DNA of 37,727 nucleotides from Micavibrio sp. UBA5703 (GCA_002420015.1 DIHF01000025.1:6824-44550); one strand, 5' to 3'. Counted from the stretch's first letter, positions 1 through 7,683 are shown. A program made the numbers and translations. The notes: generated by a model not told the origin, from the letters alone.

Positions 1-308
1 ACCGCATGGGTCTTGTCGGCATGCTTGAACCCCAAAATGACATCCCGGCTGCGGTCGTTGTACTTCAGGGCCGACCGGGCGGTTTCAAAGCCGGGCGGCT
101 CCTTCAGGCAGTCGGCACACTGGACCGTGCCTTCGACCTCAAACTCAAACGGCACCCCGCAGCAGGAACAATGCGGAAACCCAATAAAATCAAGCCCGGA
201 AAAGCCTTGCGGCGAAATCATGCCCTGCCGTTCGACGATATCCCCCGTCACAATGCAGCGCGGCGGCAGGATAATATCCAGTATTTCCAACAAAATGGCG
301 GGTTTCAT
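1..308 (-). CDS. ComF family protein (amidophosphoribosyltransferase-like), N-terminal part, cut by the window edge
   Basis: Read on the minus strand from ATG at 308-306 and open to base 1, giving about 102 residues with no stop. The protein begins MKPAILLEILDIILPPRC and carries paired cysteines (PHCSCCGVPF, then QCADCL) followed by RSALKYNDRSRDVILGFKH. That is the zinc-ribbon N-terminus and the start of the phosphoribosyltransferase fold seen in ComF/GntX proteins. In naturally competent bacteria ComF helps DNA uptake; in most proteobacteria its role is unclear. It is divergent from the methyltransferase genes at 388 onward. A comF gene back to back with a NDUFAF5-like methyltransferase is a common alphaproteobacterial arrangement, here interrupted by the 865-aa gene. 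The C-terminal catalytic part lies outside the window, so its integrity cannot be judged. Confidence 0.82.
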   Translation of the reverse strand, partial: MKPAILLEILDIILPPRCIVTGDIVERQGMISPQGFSGLDFIGFPHCSCCGVPFEFEVEGTVQCADCLKEPPGFETARSALKYNDRSRDVILGFKHADKTHA

Positions 309-330
309 ATTTCTATAATACAGATTTTCT

Positions 331-358
331 TTGCCTATTTTATGGCTTTCAGTATAGT
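331..358 (+). promoter_or_regulatory. Probable sigma70 promoter for the methyltransferase-gloB run
   Basis: TTGCCT (331-336) and TATAGT (353-358) are separated by 16 bp. A start near 365 would leave a leader of about 23 nt before the ATG at 388, which has GGAGA directly upstream. The -10 is one base from consensus. It lies in the 79-bp divergent gap with the ComF-like gene. Confidence 0.5.
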
Positions 359-387
359 ATGCACGGGTTTACGGGGAAACGGAGAAT

Positions 388-2985
388 ATGGTTCAGGCAG
401 CTAAAAACAGCAGGGAATCGGCACTTTCGGAAATGGATAAAAATCTGATACAAGACCGCGCCGCCGAACTCGGCGAAGAGCGTTACGCCCTGCTCAAGGG
501 GATCCCCCAGGAAACCATCCGCAACGCCTGGTTTACCTTGTCGCACCTGCTGCTGGCCGATGGGGCGCATGTGATAGATATGGGCAGCGACGATGGCGCC
601 ATGACATTTGCCATGTCGGTCCTGAACCCGAACATCAAAATTACCGGGATCGACAAGAACAAACGCCAGATCAACAAGGCAAAAGAACTTTATAAAAGGC
701 ACAATCTCGATTACATGGTCGGCGATGTCACAGGCTACATGCTTGAGAAAAATTCTTTCGATGCGATCATAAACTCCTTCGTCCTTCATGAGGTTTATTC
801 CACATCGCGCTACAACCGCCGCGCCGTCATCGACACGATGCAGGAACAATTCAAGCTGCTCAAACCCGGCGGCACAATGTTCATCCGCGACTACGCGTCC
901 CCTCCGCCCGAAGAAATGGTCGTCATCGAAATGCCTGATGTGCCGAGCCTTGGCGAAAATATCACTGATATGTCGGAGCCAGATTTACTCATATGGTACT
1001 CCGAACATGCGCGGCCGCGCAGCGACCCCGGAACGGGCGGATTCTTCCTCGAAGAACTTCCTGCCCGCTTCCCGCGCACGCGGCTGTTTCGCCTGCCGCA
1101 CAAATGGGCCTATGAATTTCTGCTGCGCAAGGACGACCGCAAAAAATGGGAAACGGAATTGCAGGTGGAATACACTTTCTACACCGACCATGACTTCCGC
1201 AGACAGCTCAGGACGCTTGGCGCACGGCTTCAATACTCCGCGCCATACTGGGACGAGGAATTTACAAAGAAACATTTCGAGGGCCGCTTCCGCCTTTACT
1301 CCGACAGCGGCAGATTGCTCGGCAGCCCGCCGACCAGCTATATCGCCGTCGCGCAGAAAATGAGCGAGCGGAAAAGCCTGCACATCGAAGAGCGCCGCCC
1401 GTCCCTGCGCAAAAAGGAAAGCACGATCAAAATCAGTTCCATGCGCAACGACAAAACGGGCGAGATCGCCGACATCGTTTCACGCAATATGGAGATTGGC
1501 GAAATCCTGCCCTACCTTATTACCGAAGACGGCCGCCTCAAGATATTCCTTCACGACGGCGTGGCCCGCTCGGTCGTCAACGCCATGCCGCGCAGCGGCT
1601 ACAACATAGACGGCAAAAGATGGTCCGGACACATGCTCGAGCCTGTATCCTTCGACATGGCCGCCATAGCGGATATCGGCGCGTTCGATGTAAAAAACAC
1701 GGCGCTGTTTGCACGCGATCATCTGGGGTTGAAACCGTCAAACAACGCGATCCTTGAACACGGCATGGATTACTACCCATCCCCCGATTACATCGACGAG
1801 CGCATCCGCACCTATTTCCTGCGGGTCGAAAGCACGCAGCGCGAGATCTCGCCGAAAACCGCGCTAGGATACAATGCCCGCTTCCAGGCACGCGGCGTGA
1901 TCCGCGAGATCGAAGCGCAACACGTCCTCAACGCCATAGCCGTTGGCCTTGTCCCCAATGGCCGCCTCGAAATGCAAATTCTTTCCTTGTATCAGCATCT
2001 CGGGCTGAAGGCGGAAAACTGGACGCAGAAGGACATCGCCCTGAAGCGCGGAAAAATCACCGCGAAAGCCGATATCCGCGTCCTGCTCCAGAGCATCAAG
2101 GGAAAGGACAACCGTTTTCAAAGCGTCAAAGGCGCAACGGGCCAGCTCCGCAACGTTCACTCCATCTTCGTCGAAGAAGGCCAGAGCCAGGGCGCAATCA
2201 CCGGCTTGTCGGCGCAGGATGTGGATTTCGTTATCGCCGACGGCAAGACCGTCAATACCGCCGTCATTATTCCGCTGACCGCCAACGAGCAAGGCGACGT
2301 TCATGCTGGATTCCTGGTCAAACACCTGCCCGTGCCTCAGCGCCACGAAGGCAACGGCATGACGATCAGCGCGCCCAGCTACGACCTGCCGCCCGATGTC
2401 AGAAATCTTGAGGACGCAAAAAGATTCATCGCGGAAAAATTCGGCGTCGCGCCGGAAATGGTCTTTAAAATGGGCGAGAGCTATTTCAGCCACACCAGCC
2501 TAACACCCCAGCGCATCCACCCGTTTGCGATCTCGGTTCCGCCCGGCGCGCCGCCCGTCCCCGGCAGCCAGTTCATCCCGATCCGCTGGTTCATCATGCT
2601 CTGGCACAGCCTTGGCCGCGAGCCTCACTTCATGCTGACGCTGGCGCGTTCCTACCGCTACCTCCACGGTAGCTTGCAGCTCGACGCGAAGATCAAGGCG
2701 AAAATGATCCTTGAGGAACGCTTCGCCTCGGCGCAGCAGGACTGGTCGATCCCCTATTCTTACGCGCCCGTGCCGCAATTCACCGAAGAAACGCCGGAGC
2801 AAAACAACGACATCAAATCTGCTCCTGCGGCCGTTGAAACGCCTTCTGCGCCGAAAGCCGCTGAAGAACAGCCGCAGCCCGAAGCCGCCATAGCCGAGGA
2901 GCTTGAAAAGGAAATGGTTGAAATCGTACAGGTAATAAAGGAAGAATTGCCTGATGAATACAGTCCGCGCCCCAGCATCAAGTAA
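388..2985 (+). CDS. Large protein: SAM-dependent methyltransferase fused to an unrecognised C-terminal region
   Basis: 865 aa. Residues 1-250 look like a class I SAM methyltransferase: a motif I-like stretch IDMGSDDGAM (63-72), an acidic post-I position GIDKNK (87-92), NSFVLHEVY (129-137) and LLKPGGTMFIRDYA (157-170). After a basic linker, a second region begins near residue 365 (GEILPYLITEDGRLKIFL) and contains DGKRWSGHMLEPV and a helical stretch VLNAIAVGLVPNGRLEMQIL. I do not recognise this region with confidence; the first part faintly recalls the start of a Nudix fold, but no GX5EX7REUXEEXGU box is visible. The tail from about 795 is rich in Ala, Pro and Glu and looks disordered. The substrate is unknown. 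The start has GGAGA two bases upstream, and the 3' end overlaps the next gene by 32 bp, suggesting coupled translation. Confidence 0.75.
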   Translation: MVQAAKNSRESALSEMDKNLIQDRAAELGEERYALLKGIPQETIRNAWFTLSHLLLADGAHVIDMGSDDGAMTFAMSVLNPNIKITGIDKNKRQINKAKELYKRHNLDYMVGDVTGYMLEKNSFDAIINSFVLHEVYSTSRYNRRAVIDTMQEQFKLLKPGGTMFIRDYASPPPEEMVVIEMPDVPSLGENITDMSEPDLLIWYSEHARPRSDPGTGGFFLEELPARFPRTRLFRLPHKWAYEFLLRKDDRKKWETELQVEYTFYTDHDFRRQLRTLGARLQYSAPYWDEEFTKKHFEGRFRLYSDSGRLLGSPPTSYIAVAQKMSERKSLHIEERRPSLRKKESTIKISSMRNDKTGEIADIVSRNMEIGEILPYLITEDGRLKIFLHDGVARSVVNAMPRSGYNIDGKRWSGHMLEPVSFDMAAIADIGAFDVKNTALFARDHLGLKPSNNAILEHGMDYYPSPDYIDERIRTYFLRVESTQREISPKTALGYNARFQARGVIREIEAQHVLNAIAVGLVPNGRLEMQILSLYQHLGLKAENWTQKDIALKRGKITAKADIRVLLQSIKGKDNRFQSVKGATGQLRNVHSIFVEEGQSQGAITGLSAQDVDFVIADGKTVNTAVIIPLTANEQGDVHAGFLVKHLPVPQRHEGNGMTISAPSYDLPPDVRNLEDAKRFIAEKFGVAPEMVFKMGESYFSHTSLTPQRIHPFAISVPPGAPPVPGSQFIPIRWFIMLWHSLGREPHFMLTLARSYRYLHGSLQLDAKIKAKMILEERFASAQQDWSIPYSYAPVPQFTEETPEQNNDIKSAPAAVETPSAPKAAEEQPQPEAAIAEELEKEMVEIVQVIKEELPDEYSPRPSIK

Positions 2986-3880
2986 ATCCGCCCTGCAACC
3001 GCAGCAGGACATCCTTGTCTTCGACCGTCCCCTTATCCGCAAAAACCGCCGCCGCGCCTCCCCAAAATTCTCCAATCACAGTTTTCTGCACGACTGGGCA
3101 GCGCGTGAGATGAAAGGCCGCTTATACGATATCAACCGCGCTTTCCCCCTCGCGCTCGAAATCGGAATCAAAAGTTTTTTTGATGACACCCCGGCCGATA
3201 AAATAGAAAAACTCATCTCCATGAATATCGGCGGTGATAACACAAAAAATTTATGTACCGCCGACGAAGAATTTCTTCCCTTTGCCAATGAAAGTTTCGA
3301 TCTCGCTCTTGGCACGCTCAACCTTCACACTGTCAACGATCTTCCCGGCGCGCTACTGCAGATACGCAAATCACTTAAACCGGACGGTCTTTTCCTTGCC
3401 GCCATGCTGGGCGGGGAAACACTGCACGAACTGCGCCAGGTCATGACGCAGGCCGAAATGAATATACGCGGCGGCATATCGCCCCGCGTCTTCCCCTTCG
3501 CCGATAAACAACAAATGGGCGCCCTGCTCCAGCGTGCGGGCTTTAACCTTCCCGTCGTCGACTCCGACATCCTGAGCGTGACCTACGACAACGTATTTAA
3601 ACTCTTTCACGATCTGCGCCACATGGGCGAAGGCAACGCTATCGCCGCCCGCGACAAAACCCCGCCGGGAAAAAAGTTTTTTCTCGAAGCCGCCCGCCTG
3701 TACCAGGAACAATTCGCCGGGCCTGACAACCGCATCACGGCCAGCTTTGAGATCATCTTCCTGACCGGATGGGCGCCGCATTCTTCCCAGCAAAAACCCC
3801 TGCGCCCCGGCAGCGCCGAAACAAGCCTGGCCGATGCGCTGAATACTTCTGAAATCAAAATCGGCGATAGCTGCTCATGA
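2954..3880 (+). CDS. Methyltransferase-fold protein of the NDUFAF5/BioC-like family
   Basis: 308 aa. The N-terminus (residues 20-50: ILVFDRPLIRKNRRRASP, then FLHDWAAREMKGRL) and the body (ADEEFLPFANESFDLALGTLNLHTVNDLPGAL split over motifs II-IV, then SLKPDGLFLAAMLGGETLHELR and GGISPRVFPF) match the alphaproteobacterial relatives of mitochondrial complex I assembly factor NDUFAF5. In mitochondria that protein hydroxylates an arginine of a complex I subunit; the bacterial role is not settled. The usual glycine-rich motif I (LDLGCGxG) is replaced by ALEIGIKSFF, so SAM binding may be altered or lost. The gene overlaps the upstream gene by 32 bp and gloB by 4 bp (ATGA). Confidence 0.78.
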   Translation: MNTVRAPASSKSALQPQQDILVFDRPLIRKNRRRASPKFSNHSFLHDWAAREMKGRLYDINRAFPLALEIGIKSFFDDTPADKIEKLISMNIGGDNTKNLCTADEEFLPFANESFDLALGTLNLHTVNDLPGALLQIRKSLKPDGLFLAAMLGGETLHELRQVMTQAEMNIRGGISPRVFPFADKQQMGALLQRAGFNLPVVDSDILSVTYDNVFKLFHDLRHMGEGNAIAARDKTPPGKKFFLEAARLYQEQFAGPDNRITASFEIIFLTGWAPHSSQQKPLRPGSAETSLADALNTSEIKIGDSCS

Positions 3881-4596
3881 TTAACGTCACCATCATCCCG
3901 ATACTTGAAGACAACTACGCCTACCTGCTCGAAGGCGCATACGGCCAAACCGCCATCGTCGATCCCGGCGAATCCGGCCCCATAATCATTGCCATCGGCG
4001 ACCGAAGACTTGGCCTCGATTATATTTTCAACACCCATCACCACGGCGACCACATTGCGGGCAATCGCGACCTAAGCAACGCCTATGGCGCGAAAATCGC
4101 CGGTCCTGCCGCCGACGCGCACCGCATCGCGGGCATGGACATTGAACTGCGCGAGGCCACTCCCTTTGATTTCGGCGGCGAGAAAATGAAAATCCTTGAG
4201 ACGCCTGGCCATACCTCCGGCGCCATCTGCCTCTATTTCCCCGAAAGCAAAATCCTGTTCACCGGGGACACGCTCTTTTCCCTAGGCTGCGGCCGCCTGT
4301 TCGAAGGCACGCCGGAACAAATGTGGGAGTCGTTTCAAAAGATCATGGCCTTGCCTGACGACACGCGCATCTACTGCGGCCATGAATACACGCAAGATAA
4401 CGGAAAATTCTGCCTGACAATTGAACCGGACAATGCCGACCTTATACTGCGTATGAATGAAGTCGACAAACTCCGGGAAGAAAACAAACCAACCCTGCCG
4501 ACGACCATCGGCCTTGAGAAAAAGACAAACGCCCTTCTGCGCGCCGGATCGGCGGAGCGTTTCGCGCAATTGCGCAAGCTGAGGAATGAGTTTTAA
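3877..4596 (+). CDS. gloB: Hydroxyacylglutathione hydrolase (glyoxalase II)
   Basis: 239 aa, slightly shorter than the E. coli enzyme. It hydrolyses S-D-lactoylglutathione to D-lactate and glutathione, the second step of methylglyoxal detoxification in the cytosol. The metallo-beta-lactamase signature THHHGDH is at residues 53-59, giving ligands H54, H56, D58 and H59. Further ligands come from TPGHTSG, FTGDTLF and YCGHEYT. The stretch LGCGRLFEGTPEQMW and the C-terminal part after YCGHEYTQDN are typical of the HAGH family rather than of generic beta-lactamase-fold hydrolases. The ATG overlaps the previous stop codon as ATGA, so translation is probably coupled. A paired-hairpin repeat follows the stop codon. 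Confidence 0.93.
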   Translation: MINVTIIPILEDNYAYLLEGAYGQTAIVDPGESGPIIIAIGDRRLGLDYIFNTHHHGDHIAGNRDLSNAYGAKIAGPAADAHRIAGMDIELREATPFDFGGEKMKILETPGHTSGAICLYFPESKILFTGDTLFSLGCGRLFEGTPEQMWESFQKIMALPDDTRIYCGHEYTQDNGKFCLTIEPDNADLILRMNEVDKLREENKPTLPTTIGLEKKTNALLRAGSAERFAQLRKLRNEF

Positions 4597-4603
4597 AACG
4601 CCA

Positions 4604-4712
4604 CCGTCATTGCACGGCTTGTCCGTGCAATCCATGCGCCTTAACTCTGCTGGCTTTTGGCAAACAGGTGGATCACACGCACAAGGCGTGTGATGACGAA
4701 AATCTGATTGTC
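4604..4712. repeat. Paired-hairpin intergenic repeat, copy A, with a 34-bp insertion
   Basis: Two perfect stem-loops: TTGCACGG/CCGTGCAA (4610-4617 with 4623-4630) and ATCACACGC/GCGTGTGAT (4672-4680 with 4686-4694), each with a 5-nt loop, followed by TGACGAA and CTGATTGTC. A second copy lies at 9671-9745, but there the hairpins are contiguous. Here about 34 bp (4637-4670) separate them. It sits between the convergent gloB and the orphan gene at 4738, where it might also end transcription. Confidence 0.85.
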
Positions 4713-4737
4713 AGGCATGTTAGAAAAAACGCCAACC

Positions 4738-5100
4738 TTACTTATTCATCCTGCCGCCGCGAGGCCTTTGATGACCTCTGTGCTCGGGAGAAGGCGCGTG
4801 GTGCTGGGAATGCCCCTGCACGGTGTTGCCGCGTGAATCCTCATCACCCTCTTCCGGTCCCTGACCCGGTCTTTTCTGGGAAGCGCGGTGCGGAGGAATT
4901 GGAATTTTCTTGAGCGCCAATTCGTCGCGTTCGCTGACGGCCAACTCGATTTCAAGGCGTGAGGCCACTTTCCTCAACTCATGAATAGCTTCCTGAAGGG
5001 ATGCGCGTGCATCTCCATCCTTTTTGTTTGCGGCCCATTTCTCGTATGATTTGATACATGCTTCGGATGAATCTTTTAAGCGTTGTTGTATGTCATCCAT
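4738..5100 (-). CDS. Hypothetical protein, helical N-terminus with basic/His/Pro-rich tail
   Basis: 120 aa, no family recognised. Residues 1-65 are charged and predicted helical (DDIQQRLKDSSEACIKSYEKW, then LQEAIHELRKVASRLEIELAVSERDELALKK in successive segments), compatible with a short coiled coil. Residues 66-120 are low complexity, rich in Pro, His, Gln, Gly and Arg, and look disordered. There is no signal peptide or membrane segment. The start is supported by AGGGGAG seven bases upstream of ATG at 5100. It lies 70 bp downstream of guaC on the same strand and could be cotranscribed with it. The tail might be an out-of-frame artefact, but the frame is open to a normal TAA stop. Confidence 0.6.
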   Translation of the reverse strand: MDDIQQRLKDSSEACIKSYEKWAANKKDGDARASLQEAIHELRKVASRLEIELAVSERDELALKKIPIPPHRASQKRPGQGPEEGDEDSRGNTVQGHSQHHAPSPEHRGHQRPRGGRMNK

Positions 5101-5170
5101 AACCCGGCTCCCCTGTTAATTACTTGAACGAAGGCTCACTCTAGCCGGACCCAAAACGATAGGCAAGCGA

Positions 5171-6226
5171 TCATTCATTCCCGAAAACCGTATTGATCTG
5201 CTGGGTCACGCGGATAAAGGTCGTCCTTTTGGATAGCTCCTTAAGCCGCCTTGCCCCCACATAAGTACAGGCCGAACGCAGCCCGCCCAGAATATCCTGC
5301 AAGGCTCCGGCCACATCGCCCCGGTAAGAGATTTTCACGCTTTTGCCCTCGCTGGCGCGGTATTCGGCAACGCCGCCCTTGTGCTTGGTCATGGCGTCCT
5401 TGCTGCTCATGCCGTAGAACTGCACGTATTTGGTGCCGCCCTCCTTGACGATCTTTTGCTCCGCCTGGTCGTGGCCGGCCAGCATCCCGCCCAGCATGAC
5501 AAAATCCGCCCCGCCGCCATAGGCCTTGGCCAGATCGCCCGGCACCGTGCAGCCGCCATCGGCGCAGATCAATCCGCCGAGGCCATGCGCCGCATCCGCG
5601 CATTCGATAATCGCCGAAAGCTGAGGATAGCCAACCCCGGTCATTTTGCGCGTGGTGCAGACGCTGCCCGGCCCGATACCGACCTTGACCACATCCGCGC
5701 CGCACAGGATAAGTTCCTCGACCATTTCACCCGTCACGACATTGCCCGCCATGATTGTCAAACCTGAATCCAGATCGCGTATTTTTTTCACAAAATCGAC
5801 GAATTGCTCGCTATAGCCGTTGGCCACATCGATGCATAATTTTTCTATTCCCTTGCCGGATTTTTGTACATCGGATTTCAGGAATTCTTTCAGCTTTTTC
5901 TGGTCGTCGTCGGTGATGCCGATGCTGTACCAGACGCTTTTTCCGCCGTTCTTTTTAAAGAACCCGAGAAGATCCTTGATCGGATAATGTTTGTGCAAAG
6001 CCACGGTCAAGCCGTTCTTGTTCTTTTCAAACGCCTCGGCCATCGCAAAAGTCCCCACCCCGTCCATATTGGCGGCGATGATGGGAACGCCCTTGAAGCG
6101 CCTTGCGCTCCACTTGAACGTAAATTCGCGGGATATATCGACATCCTTGCGGCTCGCCAGCGTCGAACGCTTGGGCCGGATAAGGACATCTTTAAAATCG
6201 AGTTTTACACCTTCTTCAATGCGCAT
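5171..6226 (-). CDS. guaC: GMP reductase
   Basis: 351 aa, close to E. coli GuaC (347 aa). It converts GMP to IMP with NADPH, releasing ammonia, in purine salvage. The catalytic-cysteine loop GIGPGSVCTTR is present with C190, preceded by the phosphate and nucleotide-binding stretches DFKDVLIRPKRS (10-21) and AANMDGVGTF (51-60). GGLICADGGCTVPGD and FVMLGGMLAGHDQ match the GMP reductase subclass. The CBS pair of IMP dehydrogenase is absent and the length is short, which supports GuaC over GuaB. The start codon has only a weak ribosome site. The gap upstream (6227-6426) holds an inverted-end repeat. Confidence 0.93.
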   Translation of the reverse strand: MRIEEGVKLDFKDVLIRPKRSTLASRKDVDISREFTFKWSARRFKGVPIIAANMDGVGTFAMAEAFEKNKNGLTVALHKHYPIKDLLGFFKKNGGKSVWYSIGITDDDQKKLKEFLKSDVQKSGKGIEKLCIDVANGYSEQFVDFVKKIRDLDSGLTIMAGNVVTGEMVEELILCGADVVKVGIGPGSVCTTRKMTGVGYPQLSAIIECADAAHGLGGLICADGGCTVPGDLAKAYGGGADFVMLGGMLAGHDQAEQKIVKEGGTKYVQFYGMSSKDAMTKHKGGVAEYRASEGKSVKISYRGDVAGALQDILGGLRSACTYVGARRLKELSKRTTFIRVTQQINTVFGNE

Positions 6227-6299
6227 CTTTCAATGAACCTCTTTAAGAACCTTTTTCAAAATTAACATCGTCTTGTCAAATGGCAACAAAAGGAAAAAT

Positions 6300-6418
6300 A
6301 ACTACAGAGAGCACAGAGAACGCAGAGTCTTCAAAAAATAGTTTTCTATTACGTTCCGGACCTTTATTCCTTTAACTAACGAATACTCCCTCTGTGTTCT
6401 CTGCGCCCTCTGTAGTTT
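6300..6418. repeat. Inverted-end dispersed repeat (ACTACAGAG...CTCTGTAGT type)
   Basis: The left end reads AACTACAGAGAGCACAGAG and the right end is its imperfect complement, CTCTGTGTTCTCTGCGCC followed by CTCTGTAGTT. About 65 AT-rich bases lie between. The same motif family (CACAGAG / CTCTGTGGTT) appears at 29734-29939. It encodes no protein I can see and lies between guaC and the DUF1192 gene, both on the minus strand. Confidence 0.75.
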
Positions 6419-6426
6419 AAATTTCT

Positions 6427-6612
6427 CTACGATTTAAATATCGACGCAGCAGCCTCCTGAGAGGCTTTTTTCTTCACAATATCCCCTTCGGCACGCGCAA
6501 TCTCGGCCTTCAGCTCACCTATGTAATCTTCAAGTTCACCGATGGACATATTTGCAAAATTACGCGGAAATCCTGCCGTTTTTGGTTTTGGCAGATCTTC
6601 ATCGAATATCAT
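6427..6612 (-). CDS. DUF1192 family small protein
   Basis: 61 aa with the start moved to ATG at 6612-6610. The sequence MIFDEDLPKPKTAGFPRN, then NMSIGELEDYIGELKAEIARAEGDI and KKKASQEAAASIF, is the full DUF1192 pattern: an acidic N-terminus, the FPRN stretch and a short coiled coil. GGAG sits five bases before this ATG. The frame stays open for 50 further codons upstream, but those residues do not resemble the family and would run through the promoter region shared with the divergent gene at 6784. Function is unknown; the family is found mainly in alphaproteobacteria. Confidence 0.88.
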   Translation of the reverse strand: MIFDEDLPKPKTAGFPRNFANMSIGELEDYIGELKAEIARAEGDIVKKKASQEAAASIFKS

Positions 6613-6742
6613 AACAGCTCCATCAATAAAATTCCGTAAAAGTAAAAAATTCTGGCTTTTTAATTGCCGATCCCCTATATAAAGGGCGTTCCCAATACAT
6701 TGCAAGGTTTGAAAAACCGTTGATCCAAAGGAACAGGATCGC

Positions 6743-6775
6743 GAAAAATTGTTATTTTTCAAAGATATAAAGGAG
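6743..6775 (+). promoter_or_regulatory. Leader hairpin and strong ribosome site of the TrcR-like gene
   Basis: GAAAAAT (6743-6749) and ATTTTTC (6754-6760) form a perfect inverted repeat around TGTT. AGGAG follows at 6771-6775, eight bases before ATG at 6784. A second small inverted repeat, GATCC (6722-6726) with GGATC (6736-6740), lies just upstream. These could be an operator or a leader structure. No convincing -35/-10 pair was found. Confidence 0.4.
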
Positions 6776-6783
6776 ATTTACCG

Positions 6784-7479
6784 ATGGCACGCGCCGCGAA
6801 AACCGCTGACAGACTTCTGATGCCCAAAGCCACAGCCGTATGGCTTATTGAAAACACCGCTTTGACCTTTGTGCAGATTGCCGCCTTTACCGACCTGACA
6901 GAGATCGAGGTCGAGGCTCTGGCCAACGAAGATATCGGCCGCGGCCTTGTCGGACGCCACCCGGTTGAAAACGGCGAAGTGACGCAGGAGGAACTCGAAC
7001 GCTGCGAAAAAGACCCCGAAGCGCGCCTCAAGACCGCAAAACGCGAACTGCCTGCCGTGCAGACCCGCGCCAAAGGACCGCGCTATACCCCGGTATCAAA
7101 GCGCGGCGACAAGCCCGACGCCATCGCCTATATCCTCAAGCACAACCCGGAAATCAGCGACGCGCAGATTTGCAAAGTCGTCGGCACGACCAAACCGACC
7201 ATCGCCGCCGTGCGCGACCGCACGCACCCCAACAGCTCGAACCTGCGCCCGCGCCACCCGGCCGAGCTTGGGCTTTGCACCTACACCGAATACGAAGCCG
7301 CCTCGAACAAGGGGCTGAAAGCCGCCGGGAAAGACCCCGAAGCCGTCAAGGCTGAACGTGCCGCCCAGCTTGAGAAAGAGCGCAAGGCTAACCTCGAAAT
7401 CCTTCAGGAAGACCCCAACGCCGCCAGCGCTTTCGACTTCTCGAATTTCCTGACCGGCACAAAGAACAAGTCGGAATAG
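6784..7479 (+). CDS. trcR: DUF1013 family protein, TrcR-like transcription factor
   Basis: 231 aa. The sequence follows the DUF1013 family: LLMPKATAVWLIENTALTF near residues 16-34, then TQIAAF-like and EIEVEALANEDIGRGL. A second HTH-like segment is NPEISDAQICKVVGTTKPTIAAVRDR (about 120-145), and HPAELGLCTYTEYEAA follows. A DUF1013 member named TrcR in Caulobacter was reported to associate with RNA polymerase at promoters and to affect cell-cycle transcription. The assignment here is by family; the same role in this organism is inferred. The C-terminal 60 residues are charged and probably helical. It starts from ATG with AGGAG eight bases upstream and is divergent from the DUF1192 gene. Confidence 0.82.
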   Translation: MARAAKTADRLLMPKATAVWLIENTALTFVQIAAFTDLTEIEVEALANEDIGRGLVGRHPVENGEVTQEELERCEKDPEARLKTAKRELPAVQTRAKGPRYTPVSKRGDKPDAIAYILKHNPEISDAQICKVVGTTKPTIAAVRDRTHPNSSNLRPRHPAELGLCTYTEYEAASNKGLKAAGKDPEAVKAERAAQLEKERKANLEILQEDPNAASAFDFSNFLTGTKNKSE

Positions 7480-7499
7480 ATAACGGCCTAGAAAGATTC

Positions 7500-7650
7500 G
7501 TCATCCCCGCAAGTGGAGCCGCTAAAAGCGGCGAAACGCAGGCGGGGATCCAGCGCAACATGTGCGCGGCTCTTTGCCGCGCTCTTCTCTGGACCCCCGT
7601 CGTTTATGTTCGCAAAAGCCTACGGCTTTCGCTCACCACGGGGGTGACGA
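7500..7650. repeat. Composite palindromic repeat with TCGTCAYCCCC inverted ends
   Basis: The element begins GTCATCCCCGC and returns GCGGGGATCCAG (near 7542-7553). It then reads CTGGACCCCCGTCG and ends CACGGGGGTGACGA. Internal stems include GCCGCTAAAAGCGGC and AAGCCTACGGCTT. It fills the gap between the convergent TrcR-like and DUF465 genes. GTCATCCCCGC-type repeats are widespread in alphaproteobacterial genomes. Confidence 0.8.
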
Positions 7651-7683
7651 TGCGTTGATAAAATCCTGAGCTTGATTACCCGG

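Noticed and set aside
4668..4913. An 81-codon plus-strand open frame after gloB
   Set aside because: Its first part is the repeat element and the rest is antisense to the better-supported minus-strand gene at 4738-5100.
6235..6250. GAAC...GAAC near the guaC start as a LexA box
   Set aside because: The spacing is 8 bases, not the required 7, and guaC is not an expected SOS gene.
6274..6279. TTGACA on the minus strand upstream of guaC as a promoter
   Set aside because: The -35 is perfect, but no acceptable -10 lies 15-19 bases downstream.
7500..7650. Possible CRISPR-like array or tRNA in the palindrome-rich gap
   Set aside because: There are no regularly spaced direct repeats and no cloverleaf; the structure is an imperfect inverted repeat.
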